NCBI GenBank assembly: GCA_903835255.1
Contig: CAILMI010000029.1
Location: 62,001 to 126,000, forward strand
DNA from: an uncultured Verrucomicrobia subdivision 3 bacterium
Lineage (GTDB): Bacteria > Verrucomicrobiota > Verrucomicrobiia > Limisphaerales > UBA11358
DNA length: 64,000 bases
Direction of reading: 5' to 3'
Positions 44,458 to 53,720 of this stretch are shown piece after piece. The notes under the pieces are model-generated. The model was not told where the DNA came from, did no database searches, and saw only the letters and a list, made by a program, of their open reading frames with translations. Both the position numbers and the translations under genes were made by a program. Numbering within the stretch: position 1 is the stretch's first letter; every line of letters starts with the position of its first letter.

Positions 44458-45435
44458 TTATTTTTCCAGCGTCACATCGCCCCCGATAATCCGTTCCAGC
44501 CGTCCGTGCTCCGTGCGCACCAGCAGCGACCCGTCGTCGTCCAGCGATTCCGCACGGCCGCGGACCGTGCGATCGCCCATGAGCACCGTCACATTCTTGC
44601 CGATGGTGACACAATGGGCCTCCCATTCGTCGGCGACCGCCGGGAACCGGCCCGCATTGAGCCGCGCGTAATCCTCATCCAGGGCCCGCAAAATCGCCAC
44701 GGCCAGCTCCGCCCGGCAAACCATCTGCCCCCCCTCCTGCTTCAGGGAGGTCGCCGTCTGGCGCAGTTCGGCCGGCAGCTCGGCGGCGTCCAGATTCACA
44801 TCCACGCCGATCCCCAGCAGGATGTGACGAATCCGGTCCACCTCCGCGCTGAGCTCGGTCAGGATGCCGGCGACTTTTTTGCCGCCGATCAGGATGTCGT
44901 TGGGCCATTTGATATCCGGCTTCAGCCCGGTGACCGCCTGGATGGCGCGGCGCAAGGCGGTGGCCGAAACAATGGTCAACTGCGTCGCCTCCGGGGGGCG
45001 CAGCTGAGGCCGCAGCAGGACGGAAAACCAGAGGCCCTTGCGCGCGGGCGAAATCCATCGGCGTCCGAGGCGCCCCCGGCCCTTGGACTGCGACTCAGCG
45101 AACACCACGGCCCCTTCCCTCACGCCATCGCGCGCAAGTTTTTCAACCACGTCATTGGTGGACGCCGTCTGTTCAAACACCTGAATATCGCGCCCCACCA
45201 CCCGGGTCCGGCCGAGGCGGGCGACCAAATCGTCCGCGTGCAGCACATCGGGGGAACGCACCAGGCGGTAGCCGGAATGGGGGCCGGCCTGAATGTCGTA
45301 ATCGAGCCGGCGCAATTCCTCAATGCGCGACCAGATCGCTGCGCGGCTGATGCCCAACACCTCGGCCAGCTGCGCTCCGGGAACGCCGGCAGGATGGGCG
45401 CGCAGGGCGGAGAGGATTTTAGCATCCGGGGTCAT
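44458..45435 (-). CDS. birA: Bifunctional biotin-protein ligase / biotin operon repressor
   Basis: A 325-residue protein with an N-terminal winged helix (GVPGAQLAEVLGISRAAIWS, RIEELRRLDYDIQ), the ligase core ESQSKGRGRLGRRWISPARK (biotinyl-AMP loop GRGRxGR) and KWPNDILIGGKKVAGILTEL with the catalytic Lys, and a C-terminal SH3-like domain ending GGDVTLEK. It attaches biotin to acetyl-CoA carboxylase carrier protein and, with the HTH, probably represses biotin genes. It begins 14 bases after nadC. Confidence 0.93.
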   Translation of the reverse strand: MTPDAKILSALRAHPAGVPGAQLAEVLGISRAAIWSRIEELRRLDYDIQAGPHSGYRLVRSPDVLHADDLVARLGRTRVVGRDIQVFEQTASTNDVVEKLARDGVREGAVVFAESQSKGRGRLGRRWISPARKGLWFSVLLRPQLRPPEATQLTIVSATALRRAIQAVTGLKPDIKWPNDILIGGKKVAGILTELSAEVDRIRHILLGIGVDVNLDAAELPAELRQTATSLKQEGGQMVCRAELAVAILRALDEDYARLNAGRFPAVADEWEAHCVTIGKNVTVLMGDRTVRGRAESLDDDGSLLVRTEHGRLERIIGGDVTLEK

Positions 45436-45449
45436 CGGCGGAAGAGAGT

Positions 45450-46310
45450 CTACATTTCGAAATCCAAGCCGATGTCCACGGCGCGGGCGGAATGGGTGAG
45501 GGCGCCGACGGAGATGAAATCCACGCCGCTGTCGGCGATAGCCCGGACCGTGTCCAGGCGCACGCCGCCGCTGGCCTCGGTCTGCGCGCGGCCTTTGGCG
45601 ATCTTGACCGCCTGCCGCAATTGCGCCGGTGTCATATTATCCAGGAGAAGAATATCCGCGCCGGCCTCGACCGCTTGGGCCGCCTGCTCGAGCGTGTCGG
45701 CCTCGACCTCGACCTTGAGCCGGGGATAGCGTTTCCGGGCGCGCTGGATTGCCGCTGCCACGGCGTTGGGCTTTTCGGCCTGCAGCGCGGCGAGATGATT
45801 GTCCTTGATCAGCACCAGATCGAAGAGGCCGAAGCGGTGGTTTTTCCCGCCGCCGCAGGCGACGGCATATTTCTCAAACCGCCGCCAGCCGGGCGTGGTT
45901 TTGCGCGTGTCCAAGATCTGCGCGCGGGTGCCCTTGAGGGCGGCCACGAACTGCGCGGTGAGCGTGGCGATTCCAGAAAGGCGCTGCACATAATTCAGCG
46001 CCACCCGCTCGGCCGTCAGAATGGCGCGGGCGGGACCGGTCAGGCGCAGCAGGCGGTCGCCCCGGCCGACATGGGTGCCGTCGTGGACCAGGTATTCCAC
46101 ACGGACCGACGAGGACAGCTGAAGAAAGGCGGCCTTGGCGAATTCGAGGCCGGCGACGACCAGAGGCTCGCGCGCGCGCAGGACGGCCCGGAAGGCCAGC
46201 GTCTTCGGCACCGTGGCCAGCGTGGTCACGTCGCCGCGGCCGATGTCCTCGGCCAGCGCGCTTTTAACGGCGGTGCGAATTTCTGAAGGGCTCAATTCCA
46301 CTTCCCCCAA
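45450..46310 (-). CDS. nadC: Nicotinate-nucleotide pyrophosphorylase (quinolinate phosphoribosyltransferase)
   Basis: A 286-residue enzyme making nicotinate mononucleotide from quinolinate and PRPP. EDIGRGDVTTLATVP, LDTRKTTPGWRRFEKYAVAC with GGGKNHRFGLFDLVLIKDNH, VEVEADTLEQAAQA and DILLLDNMTPAQLRQAV are family motifs. The start codon would be TTG 46310 or GTG nine bases later; no ATG lies before the conserved region. nadC, birA and coaX form a cofactor-related leftward run divergent from hemH. Confidence 0.93.
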   Translation of the reverse strand: MGEVELSPSEIRTAVKSALAEDIGRGDVTTLATVPKTLAFRAVLRAREPLVVAGLEFAKAAFLQLSSSVRVEYLVHDGTHVGRGDRLLRLTGPARAILTAERVALNYVQRLSGIATLTAQFVAALKGTRAQILDTRKTTPGWRRFEKYAVACGGGKNHRFGLFDLVLIKDNHLAALQAEKPNAVAAAIQRARKRYPRLKVEVEADTLEQAAQAVEAGADILLLDNMTPAQLRQAVKIAKGRAQTEASGGVRLDTVRAIADSGVDFISVGALTHSARAVDIGLDFEM

Positions 46311-46381
46311 AATGGAGGGGAAGCGGGGAAGTTGTAAATCTTCGTTTTTATTTTCGCGCCGACCTGTTTAGACTCCGGCCC

Positions 46382-47383
46382 ATGAAAAAAGGCGTCTTGC
46401 TGGTCAACCTGGGCTCTCCGGACTCCCCCGCCGTGGGCGATGTGCGGCGGTACTTGAATGAATTCCTTATGGACGGACGGGTGATTGACCTCGTCTGGCC
46501 TCTCCGCCGACTGATCGTGGGGCTGATTCTAATCCGTCGCCCTCACGAATCCGGCGAGGCGTATGAAAAAATCTGGACCAAGGACGGGTCGCCGCTCGTC
46601 GTCAGCAGCCGCAAGGTGCAGAAGCTCTTGCAATCCCAGGTCTCACTGCCGGTGGAACTGGCGATGCGCTATCAAAACCCCTCCATTGAATCCGCGGTCA
46701 AAAAGCTGGCGGCGCAGGGCGTGACCGAGACACTCCTCATCCCGCTCTTTCCGCACTACGCGATGTCCAGCTACGAATCCGCAGTGGTGCGCGTGGAGGA
46801 AGTCGCCCGGAAACGGGCGCCGCAGATACGGATCACCGTGCAGCCGCCCTATTATGTCCATCCGGACTACATCGCGGCCCTCGTGGCCAGCGCGAAGGAT
46901 TATCTCAAGGACTACGACCATCTGCTCTTCAGTTACCACGGCATTCCTGAACGACACCTGCGCAAGTCCGACACGACCGGCTGCCATTGCCTGAAGGTTG
47001 AAAATTGCTGCGAGGTGGCCAGCGCCGCGCACGCCACCTGTTACCGCGCGCAATGCTTCGCCACCACCGCTGCGTTTGTGAAACTCGCGGGCGTGCCCCC
47101 GGAGAAATACTCCGTCTCCTTCCAGTCCCGCCTCGGGAAAGATCCCTGGCTCAAGCCGTACACGGATTACGAGCTGGCGCGCCTGGCCAACGAGGGGAAG
47201 AAGCGGATGCTCGTGATGTGCCCAGCCTTCGTCTCCGACTGCCTGGAGACCATTGAGGAAATCGGCATGCGCGGCTGCGAGGAGTTCATGGCCGGCAACG
47301 GCAAGGAGTTCACCCGCATCCCCTGCATGAACGAGCATCCGACCTGGATTGAGGCCCTCCGGAAAATGGTTGAGAAGTTCTGA
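46382..47383 (+). CDS. hemH: Ferrochelatase
   Basis: A 333-residue enzyme inserting iron into protoporphyrin IX. KGVLLVNLGSPDSPAVGDVR, RRYLNEFLMDGRVIDLVWPL and IIPLFPHYAMSS-like text (LLIPLFPHYAMSSYESAV) are typical; FSYHGIPERHL holds the metal-site His and FVSDCLETIEEIGMRGCEEF the Glu. Residues ~200-222 are Cys-rich (CHCLKVENCCEVAS, ATCYRAQCFATT), a block shared with many Gram-negative homologues. It starts 71 bases from divergent nadC. Confidence 0.93.
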   Translation: MKKGVLLVNLGSPDSPAVGDVRRYLNEFLMDGRVIDLVWPLRRLIVGLILIRRPHESGEAYEKIWTKDGSPLVVSSRKVQKLLQSQVSLPVELAMRYQNPSIESAVKKLAAQGVTETLLIPLFPHYAMSSYESAVVRVEEVARKRAPQIRITVQPPYYVHPDYIAALVASAKDYLKDYDHLLFSYHGIPERHLRKSDTTGCHCLKVENCCEVASAAHATCYRAQCFATTAAFVKLAGVPPEKYSVSFQSRLGKDPWLKPYTDYELARLANEGKKRMLVMCPAFVSDCLETIEEIGMRGCEEFMAGNGKEFTRIPCMNEHPTWIEALRKMVEKF

Positions 47384-47548
47384 CGCGAACGCCTTATCCA
47401 GCCGAAAATCACGGGCTCGCCCACTTTGAGCTGCAGATAAATTTTAATCGGGCGGGTGAAGAGCCTCTTCGCGCGTGTCACTTCGTTGCGTCGGGCGCGC
47501 AGCAGCCAGGCCGGTTTTTCCCGTAAGCGGACTCATCACGGCCGCCGG

Positions 47549-47872
47549 CTACCGAGCGTCCGGTGCCGGGGGCCCCTCAAAATCATAAATCACCACCCGC
47601 TTCATCAGCCGCCGGATGTATTTTTCAACGAATTCAAGGTGCTGGGGATGAGATTGGTAGTCGTGTTCCGCTTTTTTGTCGGCAAACACCATGTTCAGGG
47701 CCACCTGATACGACTGGTCCACCACGGGCCGGTGACTGGGCGCCATTTTACCGGCATGAAAATGCAGCACCCCGGGAATGTTTTTCAATAGGCTGTTAGC
47801 GCCTGCCAACAATTCATCCGCTTCAGCCGGCTGGTTGGGGTCTGTCCAAAAAATGACGATATGAGAAAGCAT
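47549..47872 (-). CDS. Dabb-family (stress-responsive A/B barrel) protein
   Basis: A 107-residue protein: MLSHIVIFWTDPNQPAEADE, NIPGVLHFHAGKMAPSHRPV, YQVALNMVFADKKAEHDYQS and HPQHLEFVEKYIRRLMKRVV match the dimeric alpha-beta barrel (Dabb) family, small cytoplasmic proteins of mostly unknown role. A final FEGPPAPDAR tail is disordered. It is a lone leftward gene between hemH and the YbhB-like gene. Confidence 0.85.
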   Translation of the reverse strand: MLSHIVIFWTDPNQPAEADELLAGANSLLKNIPGVLHFHAGKMAPSHRPVVDQSYQVALNMVFADKKAEHDYQSHPQHLEFVEKYIRRLMKRVVIYDFEGPPAPDAR

Positions 47873-48046
47873 CCGCCATTTTTACCAGCCCAGCCGTTCT
47901 GACAAGTGAAAAATCCCTTTTGCGCTGACGCGGTTCGGGTTGAGGTTGGTGCGGGAGCGGGCGCATCAGAACCCGGCCGGCCGCATCCGGATGATTCGGC
48001 GGTCGGGATGGGTGCCGCAAAACGTTCCGCTAATAAAGGAGCCGCC

Positions 48047-48511
48047 ATGAAATTTCAACTCACCACCACCGCCTTTGCCAAGGGTCAGCCGATCCCCCGG
48101 CGGCATGCGTTTGACGACCAGAACCTTTCACCCCCACTGCACTGGTCGGGCACCCCGCCCGACGCGAAAAGCCTTGCCTTGATTTGCGATGACCCTGACG
48201 CGACGACCGGGAGCTGGGTGCATTGGGTGATGTACGATCTGCCGCCGGACACTGCGGGGCTGCCCGAAGGCGTGGCGAAAGTGCCGGAGCTGCCGGGCGG
48301 CGCGAAGCAGGGGGTGAACGATTATAAGCGGATTGGCTATGGGGGGCCGTGTCCGCCGCCGGGCAGGCCGCACTGTTATTTTTTCAAACTCTACGCGCTC
48401 GACACCAAGCCCAGCCTGAAACCGCAGGCGACTAAAAACGAGCTGCTCCAGGCGATGAACGGGCACGTGCTTGCCGAAACGCAATGGACGGGGACCTATC
48501 GGAGAAAGTAG
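48047..48511 (+). CDS. YbhB/YbcL family Raf-kinase-inhibitor-like protein (PEBP fold)
   Basis: The start at ATG 48047 (MKFQLTTTAFAKGQPIPRRH) is preceded by AAAGGAG at a good distance, one of the few clear ribosome-binding sites in the window; the longer frame upstream is discarded. The 154-residue product has LSPPLHWSGTPPDAKSLALI, CDDPDATTGSWVHWVMYDLP and GGPCPPPGRPHCYFFKLYAL, the ligand-pocket motifs of the phosphatidylethanolamine-binding protein fold. Cellular role is unknown; no signal peptide, so cytoplasmic. Confidence 0.9.
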   Translation: MKFQLTTTAFAKGQPIPRRHAFDDQNLSPPLHWSGTPPDAKSLALICDDPDATTGSWVHWVMYDLPPDTAGLPEGVAKVPELPGGAKQGVNDYKRIGYGGPCPPPGRPHCYFFKLYALDTKPSLKPQATKNELLQAMNGHVLAETQWTGTYRRK

Positions 48512-48834
48512 CCCCGTCCGCCAGGGAATTTTCCGAAGAATTCCGTTTCAGGGTCGCCCCCCCAGGTCCCCTCTTCGGCCCTCTCCCCGATCATACTTTT
48601 GCAGGGCGAGGGGGAGGACCTGCGCGAGAGCCTGGCCCTGCCTCATTCGGCAGGTGAAAGTTTTAATTTCAATCTCGATTCTAAAATGAAGATGGAGATG
48701 CAGCGGCGAGGAGGCGCTTTGGTCCGCAGGGCTGACCAAGAGGGAGGACCCGGAAGCCTGACCTGCTTCGGAGTTCTGTTTTAAAAATCTCGACTTTCGT
48801 TCGGGGTGGTTTTCGTGTTTAGTGGGTCCATTAT
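48512..48834. other. Spacer before the fatty-acid operon
   Basis: No gene is supported. It contains low-complexity purine-rich text (GGCGAGGGGGAGGACCTG near 48605) and AT-rich sequence near 48655-48690 that could hold the fabD promoter, but no clear hexamer pair was found. Confidence 0.4.
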
Positions 48835-49758
48835 ATGAGCAAAACCGCACTCCTGTTTGCCGGCCAAGGCGCCCAAGTCGTCGGCATGGGCAAAGACCTG
48901 GCTGAAAAATTCCCCGCCGCCCAAGCCTGGTTCGACCGGGCCAATGCCGCCCTCGGCTACGACCTGACCGGAATCTGTTTCAACGGTCCGGAGGCGGATC
49001 TGACCAAAACTGAAAACGCCCAGCCCGGCATCTTTCTCGTCAGCTGGATCGCCTTTCAGCTGCTCAAAGCCCAGGCGCCCCAACTGAAATATGACGCTGC
49101 GGCAGGCCTGTCGCTCGGCGAATTCACAGCATTGACGGCGGCGGGCGCGCTGAGTTTTGAGGATGGACTGCGCGTCGTCCGCCAGCGCGGAAAATTCATG
49201 CAGGAGGCCTGCGATGTGACCCAGGGCGGGATGGCTGCGATCATCGGCCTGGAGGAGGCGCCCACGCGCGAGGTGTGCGCGGAGGCCGGCGTGGTGCTGG
49301 CGAATCTGAATTGTCCCGGGCAGCTGGTTATTTCGGGTGAGGCGGAAAAAATTAAAATGGCCTGCGAGCTCGCCAAAACCAAAGGAGCCAAGCGCGCGTT
49401 GCCGTTGCCGGTGGCCGGCGCCTATCACTCGCCGCTCATGGCCAGCGCCCAGTCAAAACTCGGCGCGGAACTGGCCCGGGTGAATCTGGTCATGCCCGGG
49501 ATACCGGTGATTTCGAATGTCACCGCCCAGGCCCACGGAACGCCGGCGGAGATTTCCGCCCGCCTCGTTGAGCAGGTCTGCGCCTCGGTCCTTTGGGAGG
49601 CGTCCATGCGGGCGTTGATTGCCCAGGGCTACACGCGGTTCATCGAGCTGGGACCGGGCACGGCTTTGAGCGGCTTTTTGAAGCGCATCGATAAATCAGT
49701 GACCCTGCTGAACGTGGCGGATGCGGCGAGTCTGCAAGCCACTTTGACCGCTCTTTGA
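48835..49758 (+). CDS. fabD: Malonyl-CoA:acyl-carrier-protein transacylase
   Basis: A 307-residue enzyme that loads malonate onto ACP. SKTALLFAGQGAQVVGMGKD opens the family, the nucleophile Ser lies in AAGLSLGEFTALTAAGALSF, the second active residue His in PVAGAYHSPLMASAQSKLGA, and FIELGPGTALSGFLKRID closes the fold. It is the first gene of fabD-fabG-acpP-fabF, the core fatty-acid elongation operon; fabH and plsX are not here. Confidence 0.95.
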   Translation: MSKTALLFAGQGAQVVGMGKDLAEKFPAAQAWFDRANAALGYDLTGICFNGPEADLTKTENAQPGIFLVSWIAFQLLKAQAPQLKYDAAAGLSLGEFTALTAAGALSFEDGLRVVRQRGKFMQEACDVTQGGMAAIIGLEEAPTREVCAEAGVVLANLNCPGQLVISGEAEKIKMACELAKTKGAKRALPLPVAGAYHSPLMASAQSKLGAELARVNLVMPGIPVISNVTAQAHGTPAEISARLVEQVCASVLWEASMRALIAQGYTRFIELGPGTALSGFLKRIDKSVTLLNVADAASLQATLTAL

Positions 49759-49863
49759 AGCGGACTTCACACGGGCACGACGAAGGGATCCCTTTAAATT
49801 ATCGCCCAGCGCATTAAAAAAAACTGTTCTTCCCCCTCATTCTATCGAATTATTCCTGAAATT

Positions 49864-50607
49864 ATGAGTCAACTTGCCAATCAAATCGCTGTCGTCACCG
49901 GGGCCGGCCGGGGCATCGGCCGGGCCATCGCATTGAAATTCGCCGCCGAGGGCGCGGACATCGCCGTCGTCTCCCGCACGGCGGAAAACTCCGAGAAAGT
50001 CGCCGGTGAAATCCGCGCGCTTGGGCGCCGGGCGTGGGCGTTCGCCGTGGATGTGGCGGATCCGGCCGCCGTGGAAGCCGCCGCCGGAAAGATTCTGGCC
50101 GAGGCGGGCAAGGTGGACATCCTGGTGAACAACGCCGGGGTGACGCGCGACGGTCTGCTCATGCGCATGAGCGATGCGGACTGGGACGCCGTTTTGAACA
50201 CGAACCTCCGGGGCGCATTTCTCGTCACCAAAGCTTTCAGCCGGGCGATGCTCAAGGCGCGGACGGGCCGCATCGTCAACATTTCCTCGGTCATCGGACT
50301 CATCGGCAATGCCGGGCAGTGCAATTACGCAGCGAGCAAGGCGGGGTTGATCGGCTTCACCCAATCCCTCGCCAAGGAATTCGCCTCCCGCGGCATCACC
50401 GCCAACTGCATCGCCCCCGGCTTCATTGACACGGACATGACCGCAGAATTGAACGAGGAGCTCAAAGCCTCCATTTTGAAGCAGATCCCCATGGGCAAAC
50501 TGGGTGCTGCGGAGGATATCGCCAACGCCGCCCTGTTTCTGTCCGGAACCTCGGGACGCTATATCACCGGCCAAGTGCTGACGGTGGACGGCGGAATGGT
50601 GATGTGA
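49864..50607 (+). CDS. fabG: 3-oxoacyl-[acyl-carrier-protein] reductase
   Basis: A 247-residue classical SDR: IAVVTGAGRGIGRAIALKFA (NADPH loop), VNNAGVTRDGLLMRM, NISSVIGLIGNAGQCNYAAS with the Ser and the Tyr of YAASK, and ITANCIAPGFIDTDMT. The C terminus YITGQVLTVDGGMVM is that of FabG. It reduces the beta-keto group during fatty-acid elongation. It lies 105 bases after fabD and 107 before acpP in the same direction. Confidence 0.95.
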   Translation: MSQLANQIAVVTGAGRGIGRAIALKFAAEGADIAVVSRTAENSEKVAGEIRALGRRAWAFAVDVADPAAVEAAAGKILAEAGKVDILVNNAGVTRDGLLMRMSDADWDAVLNTNLRGAFLVTKAFSRAMLKARTGRIVNISSVIGLIGNAGQCNYAASKAGLIGFTQSLAKEFASRGITANCIAPGFIDTDMTAELNEELKASILKQIPMGKLGAAEDIANAALFLSGTSGRYITGQVLTVDGGMVM

Positions 50608-50714
50608 TCAAAAACACAACTCGCTAATATTAAAGGTTTTATATCAGTACCGGAAAAATATAAAAATCGGGACTTGAACGGTATTTTCATTCATGGCATA
50701 ACACGGGACAAATT

Positions 50715-50957
50715 ATGGCTGACAAACCAATTGACCAACGGGTAAAGGACATCATCGTCGAACAACTAGGTGTGAAGGCGGACCAAGTGACGCCGGAAGC
50801 CAAGTTCATCGAAGACCTCGGCGCCGACTCGCTCGACACCGTCGAGTTGATCATGGCTCTGGAAGAGGAATTCAGCATTGAAGTCCCTGACGAACAGGCT
50901 GAAAAGCTGCTGACAGTCAGCGACGTGACCAAATACATCGAAGAAAACCAGAAATAA
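50715..50957 (+). CDS. acpP: Acyl carrier protein
   Basis: An 80-residue acidic helical protein. The phosphopantetheine Ser39 is in [20 protein letters not shown], followed by [20 protein letters not shown]. It carries growing acyl chains as thioesters in the cytoplasm. Placement between fabG and fabF is the classic order. Confidence 0.97.
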   Translation: MADKPIDQRVKDIIVEQLGVKADQVTPEAKFIEDLGADSLDTVELIMALEEEFSIEVPDEQAEKLLTVSDVTKYIEENQK

Positions 50958-51018
50958 TTGCGACTGTTGCACTTCGGGGCAGTTTGGCTAGACTAGCTGA
51001 AACTGCCCCGTTTGATTT

Positions 51019-52278
51019 ATGGCAAGCCACTCCACAGACCGCCGCGTGGTCATCACCGGCCTCGGCGTCGTCACCCCGCTCGGGCACCAACTGGACACGT
51101 TCTGGAACAACCTGATTGCCGGCCAGTGCGGCATCGACCGGATCACCGCCTTTGACGCCACCCCGTTCGACACCCAAATTGCCGGCCAGGTGAAGGAATT
51201 TGATCTCGCCCCCGCCTTTCCATCGCCCAAGGAGATCCGACGCACCGATCGCTATTCGCAGTTCGGCATCTACGCTGCCTGGAGCGCGCTGCAGGATTCC
51301 GGGCTGGAACTCGACAAGGAAAACCGGGACGAAATCGGCGTGATCCTTGGCTCGGGCATCGGCGGTCTGGCCACCACCATCGAACAGCACAAGATACTGC
51401 TGGACCGGGGGCCGGGGCGGCTCTCGCCGTTCATGATTCCCATGCTCATCAGCAACATGGCCTCGGGCCTGTTCTCGATGTACAACAATTTGCGCGGCCC
51501 CAATTTCGCCACCTGCTCCGCCTGCGCCACCGCCAACCACGCTATCGGCGAGGCCTGGCGCGCCATCAAAATGGGCGACGCGCAGGTGATGTTCGCCGGC
51601 GGCGCTGAGGCCGCCATCGTGTCCGTCGGCATCGGCGGCTTTTGCGCCATGCGCGCGATGAGCACGCGCAACACCGATCCCCAGCACGCCTCGCGCCCGT
51701 TCGACAAGGACCGCGACGGCTTCGTCATGGGCGAAGGCGCAGGGGTCATCGTGCTCGAGGAATTAGAGCACGCCAAAAAGCGGGGCGCGAAAATTTATTG
51801 TGAGCTGGCCGGCTACGGCAATACGGCCGACGCCTATCACCTCACCTCACCGGCGCCCGACGGCGAAGGGGCGGCCCGCTGCATGCGGATGGCGCTCCGG
51901 ACCGGCGGCCTCAATCGGGAGGACATTTCCTATATCAACGCCCACGGGACCTCCACGCCGCAGGGCGACGCGTGTGAAACGCAGGCGATCAAGACCGTTT
52001 TTGGCGACCACGCCCGGAAATTGGCCGTCAGCTCCACCAAGGGGGCGACCGGCCACATGCTGGGGGCTGCGGGCGCCGTTGAAATGACCGCGTGCGCGCT
52101 CGCCCTTAAAAACGGCGTCGTCCCGCCCACCATCAATTATCAGACGCCCGATCCCGAATGTGATCTGGATTACGTTCCCAACACCGCACGGGAACTGAAG
52201 GTCAACGCCATCATCAACAATTCATTCGGCTTCGGCGGACACAACGCCAGTATTGCAGCCAAAAAGTTCGTCGGGTGA
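51019..52278 (+). CDS. fabF: 3-oxoacyl-[acyl-carrier-protein] synthase II
   Basis: A 419-residue thiolase-fold condensing enzyme. RRVVITGLGVVTPLGHQLDT starts the protein; the catalytic Cys is in FATCSACATANHAIGEAWRA, the His pair in YINAHGTSTPQGD and STKGATGHMLGAAGAVEMT, and INNSFGFGGHNASIAAKKF is the usual C terminus. It elongates acyl-ACP with malonyl-ACP. It is the last gene of the operon; the next gene starts 113 bases later. Confidence 0.96.
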   Translation: MASHSTDRRVVITGLGVVTPLGHQLDTFWNNLIAGQCGIDRITAFDATPFDTQIAGQVKEFDLAPAFPSPKEIRRTDRYSQFGIYAAWSALQDSGLELDKENRDEIGVILGSGIGGLATTIEQHKILLDRGPGRLSPFMIPMLISNMASGLFSMYNNLRGPNFATCSACATANHAIGEAWRAIKMGDAQVMFAGGAEAAIVSVGIGGFCAMRAMSTRNTDPQHASRPFDKDRDGFVMGEGAGVIVLEELEHAKKRGAKIYCELAGYGNTADAYHLTSPAPDGEGAARCMRMALRTGGLNREDISYINAHGTSTPQGDACETQAIKTVFGDHARKLAVSSTKGATGHMLGAAGAVEMTACALALKNGVVPPTINYQTPDPECDLDYVPNTARELKVNAIINNSFGFGGHNASIAAKKFVG

Positions 52279-52391
52279 AATCCCGGGACGGACGGTGCTG
52301 ATCCTGATTCCTGCGGCGACAGGGATAAAGACCTCCGAGACCTCCGGTTCTAAATGCTGGGGGGGGGCCGCGCTGACTGTCTGCTAAAATC

Positions 52392-53699
52392 GTGAATTTT
52401 CTCTCCCTCATCGAAACAAAACGCGAAGGAGGTACCCTCGCGTCGAACCAGATTCACGCATTCATTCGCGAATTCACTGCCGGCCGGATTCCCGATTACC
52501 AGATGGCCGCGATGCTCATGGCCATTTATTTCCGGGGTCTGGACACCGCCGAAACCACCGCGCTCACCCTGGCCATGCGCGACTCCGGCCGCGTTCTTCA
52601 ATTCCCCCGCGATTCCCGGCCGCTGGTGGACAAGCACTCCACCGGCGGCATCGGCGACAAGGTTTCACTCCCGCTTGCGCCGCTGCTGGCCTGCCTCGGC
52701 TTCCGCGTGCCGATGATTTCCGGCCGCGGGCTGGGGATCACCGGCGGCACTCTCGACAAGCTCGACTCCATCCCGGGATTTCAGACCCTCCTCTCCCCGG
52801 GGAAAATCATCGCCCAAGTCCAGCGGATTGGCTGCGTCATCTGCGGCCAGACGGACACGATGGTTCCCGCCGACCAGAAGCTGTACGCCTTGCGCGATGC
52901 GAGCGGCACGGTGCCGAGCATGCCTCTCATCACCGCCTCGATCCTTTCCAAGAAACTCGCTGAAAACCTCGATGCCCTCCTGCTAGACGTGAAATTCGGG
53001 TGCGCCGCGTTTATGCCCACCCGGGCGGCGGCGCGCCAATTGGCAAAACGGATGGTCGCGCTCGGCAGAGAATGCGGCGTGAACACGCGGGCCCTTTTGA
53101 CCGGCATGGACACGCCGGTCGGCCGGTCGGCCGGCAACTGGCTGGAAGTGAAGGAAGCCGTGGCTTGCCTGGAGGGCGCCGGTCCGACGGACCTCTTGGA
53201 ACTCGTCATCGATTCCGCCGCCCATCTCCTGGTGCAAACCGGCGCCTCCCCCTCCCTCCCCGCCGCCCGGCAGCGGGCGAAAGACTGCTTGAATTCCGGC
53301 GCGCCCCGGCGGAAATGGGACGAAATGCTGGCCGCCCAAGGCGCGGACTTGAAGGCGTTCCACCGCAAACTCACTTTGGATTCCACGGCAACGACGGTCC
53401 TTGAAGTGCGGTCGGGGAAAACTGGCTACATTTCCAAATGCGACGCGCGCCTCCTCGGGGAGATCCTCCGCGACCTTGGCGCCGGACGGCTGACGAAAGA
53501 ATCTTCCATCCACGTCGAGGTCGGCTTGGATTGCATCGCCAAACCGGGCGAATGGATGAAGCCCTCCTCCACTCTCTGCCGCATTCATGCCACCGATGCA
53601 GCCCAGGCAAAGGCAATGGTCCGCCGGATAAAAGCCGCTTTTAAAATCACCCCGCAGAGGCCATCCCCAACGCCGCTCATCGCTGAGATCGTCCGGTGA
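52392..53699 (+). CDS. Pyrimidine-nucleoside / thymidine phosphorylase
   Basis: A 435-residue protein of the nucleoside phosphorylase II family. KREGGTLASNQIHAFIREFT, DYQMAAMLMAIYFRGLDTAE, KHSTGGIGDKVSLPLAPLLA (phosphate-binding) and SGRGLGITGGTLDKLDSIPG are diagnostic, and DVKFGCAAFMPTRAAARQLA follows. It cleaves thymidine or uridine with phosphate in pyrimidine salvage. Thymidine (deoA) and general pyrimidine (pdp) enzymes are not distinguishable here, so no symbol is given. Convergent with pyrF. Confidence 0.93.
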   Translation: MNFLSLIETKREGGTLASNQIHAFIREFTAGRIPDYQMAAMLMAIYFRGLDTAETTALTLAMRDSGRVLQFPRDSRPLVDKHSTGGIGDKVSLPLAPLLACLGFRVPMISGRGLGITGGTLDKLDSIPGFQTLLSPGKIIAQVQRIGCVICGQTDTMVPADQKLYALRDASGTVPSMPLITASILSKKLAENLDALLLDVKFGCAAFMPTRAAARQLAKRMVALGRECGVNTRALLTGMDTPVGRSAGNWLEVKEAVACLEGAGPTDLLELVIDSAAHLLVQTGASPSLPAARQRAKDCLNSGAPRRKWDEMLAAQGADLKAFHRKLTLDSTATTVLEVRSGKTGYISKCDARLLGEILRDLGAGRLTKESSIHVEVGLDCIAKPGEWMKPSSTLCRIHATDAAQAKAMVRRIKAAFKITPQRPSPTPLIAEIVR

Positions 53700-53720
53700 G
53701 GAACACGCCGCCGGCAGGGG

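Noticed and set aside
44173-45729. 518-residue frame opposite coaX and birA
   Set aside because: It spans two well-supported leftward genes and has no recognisable family.
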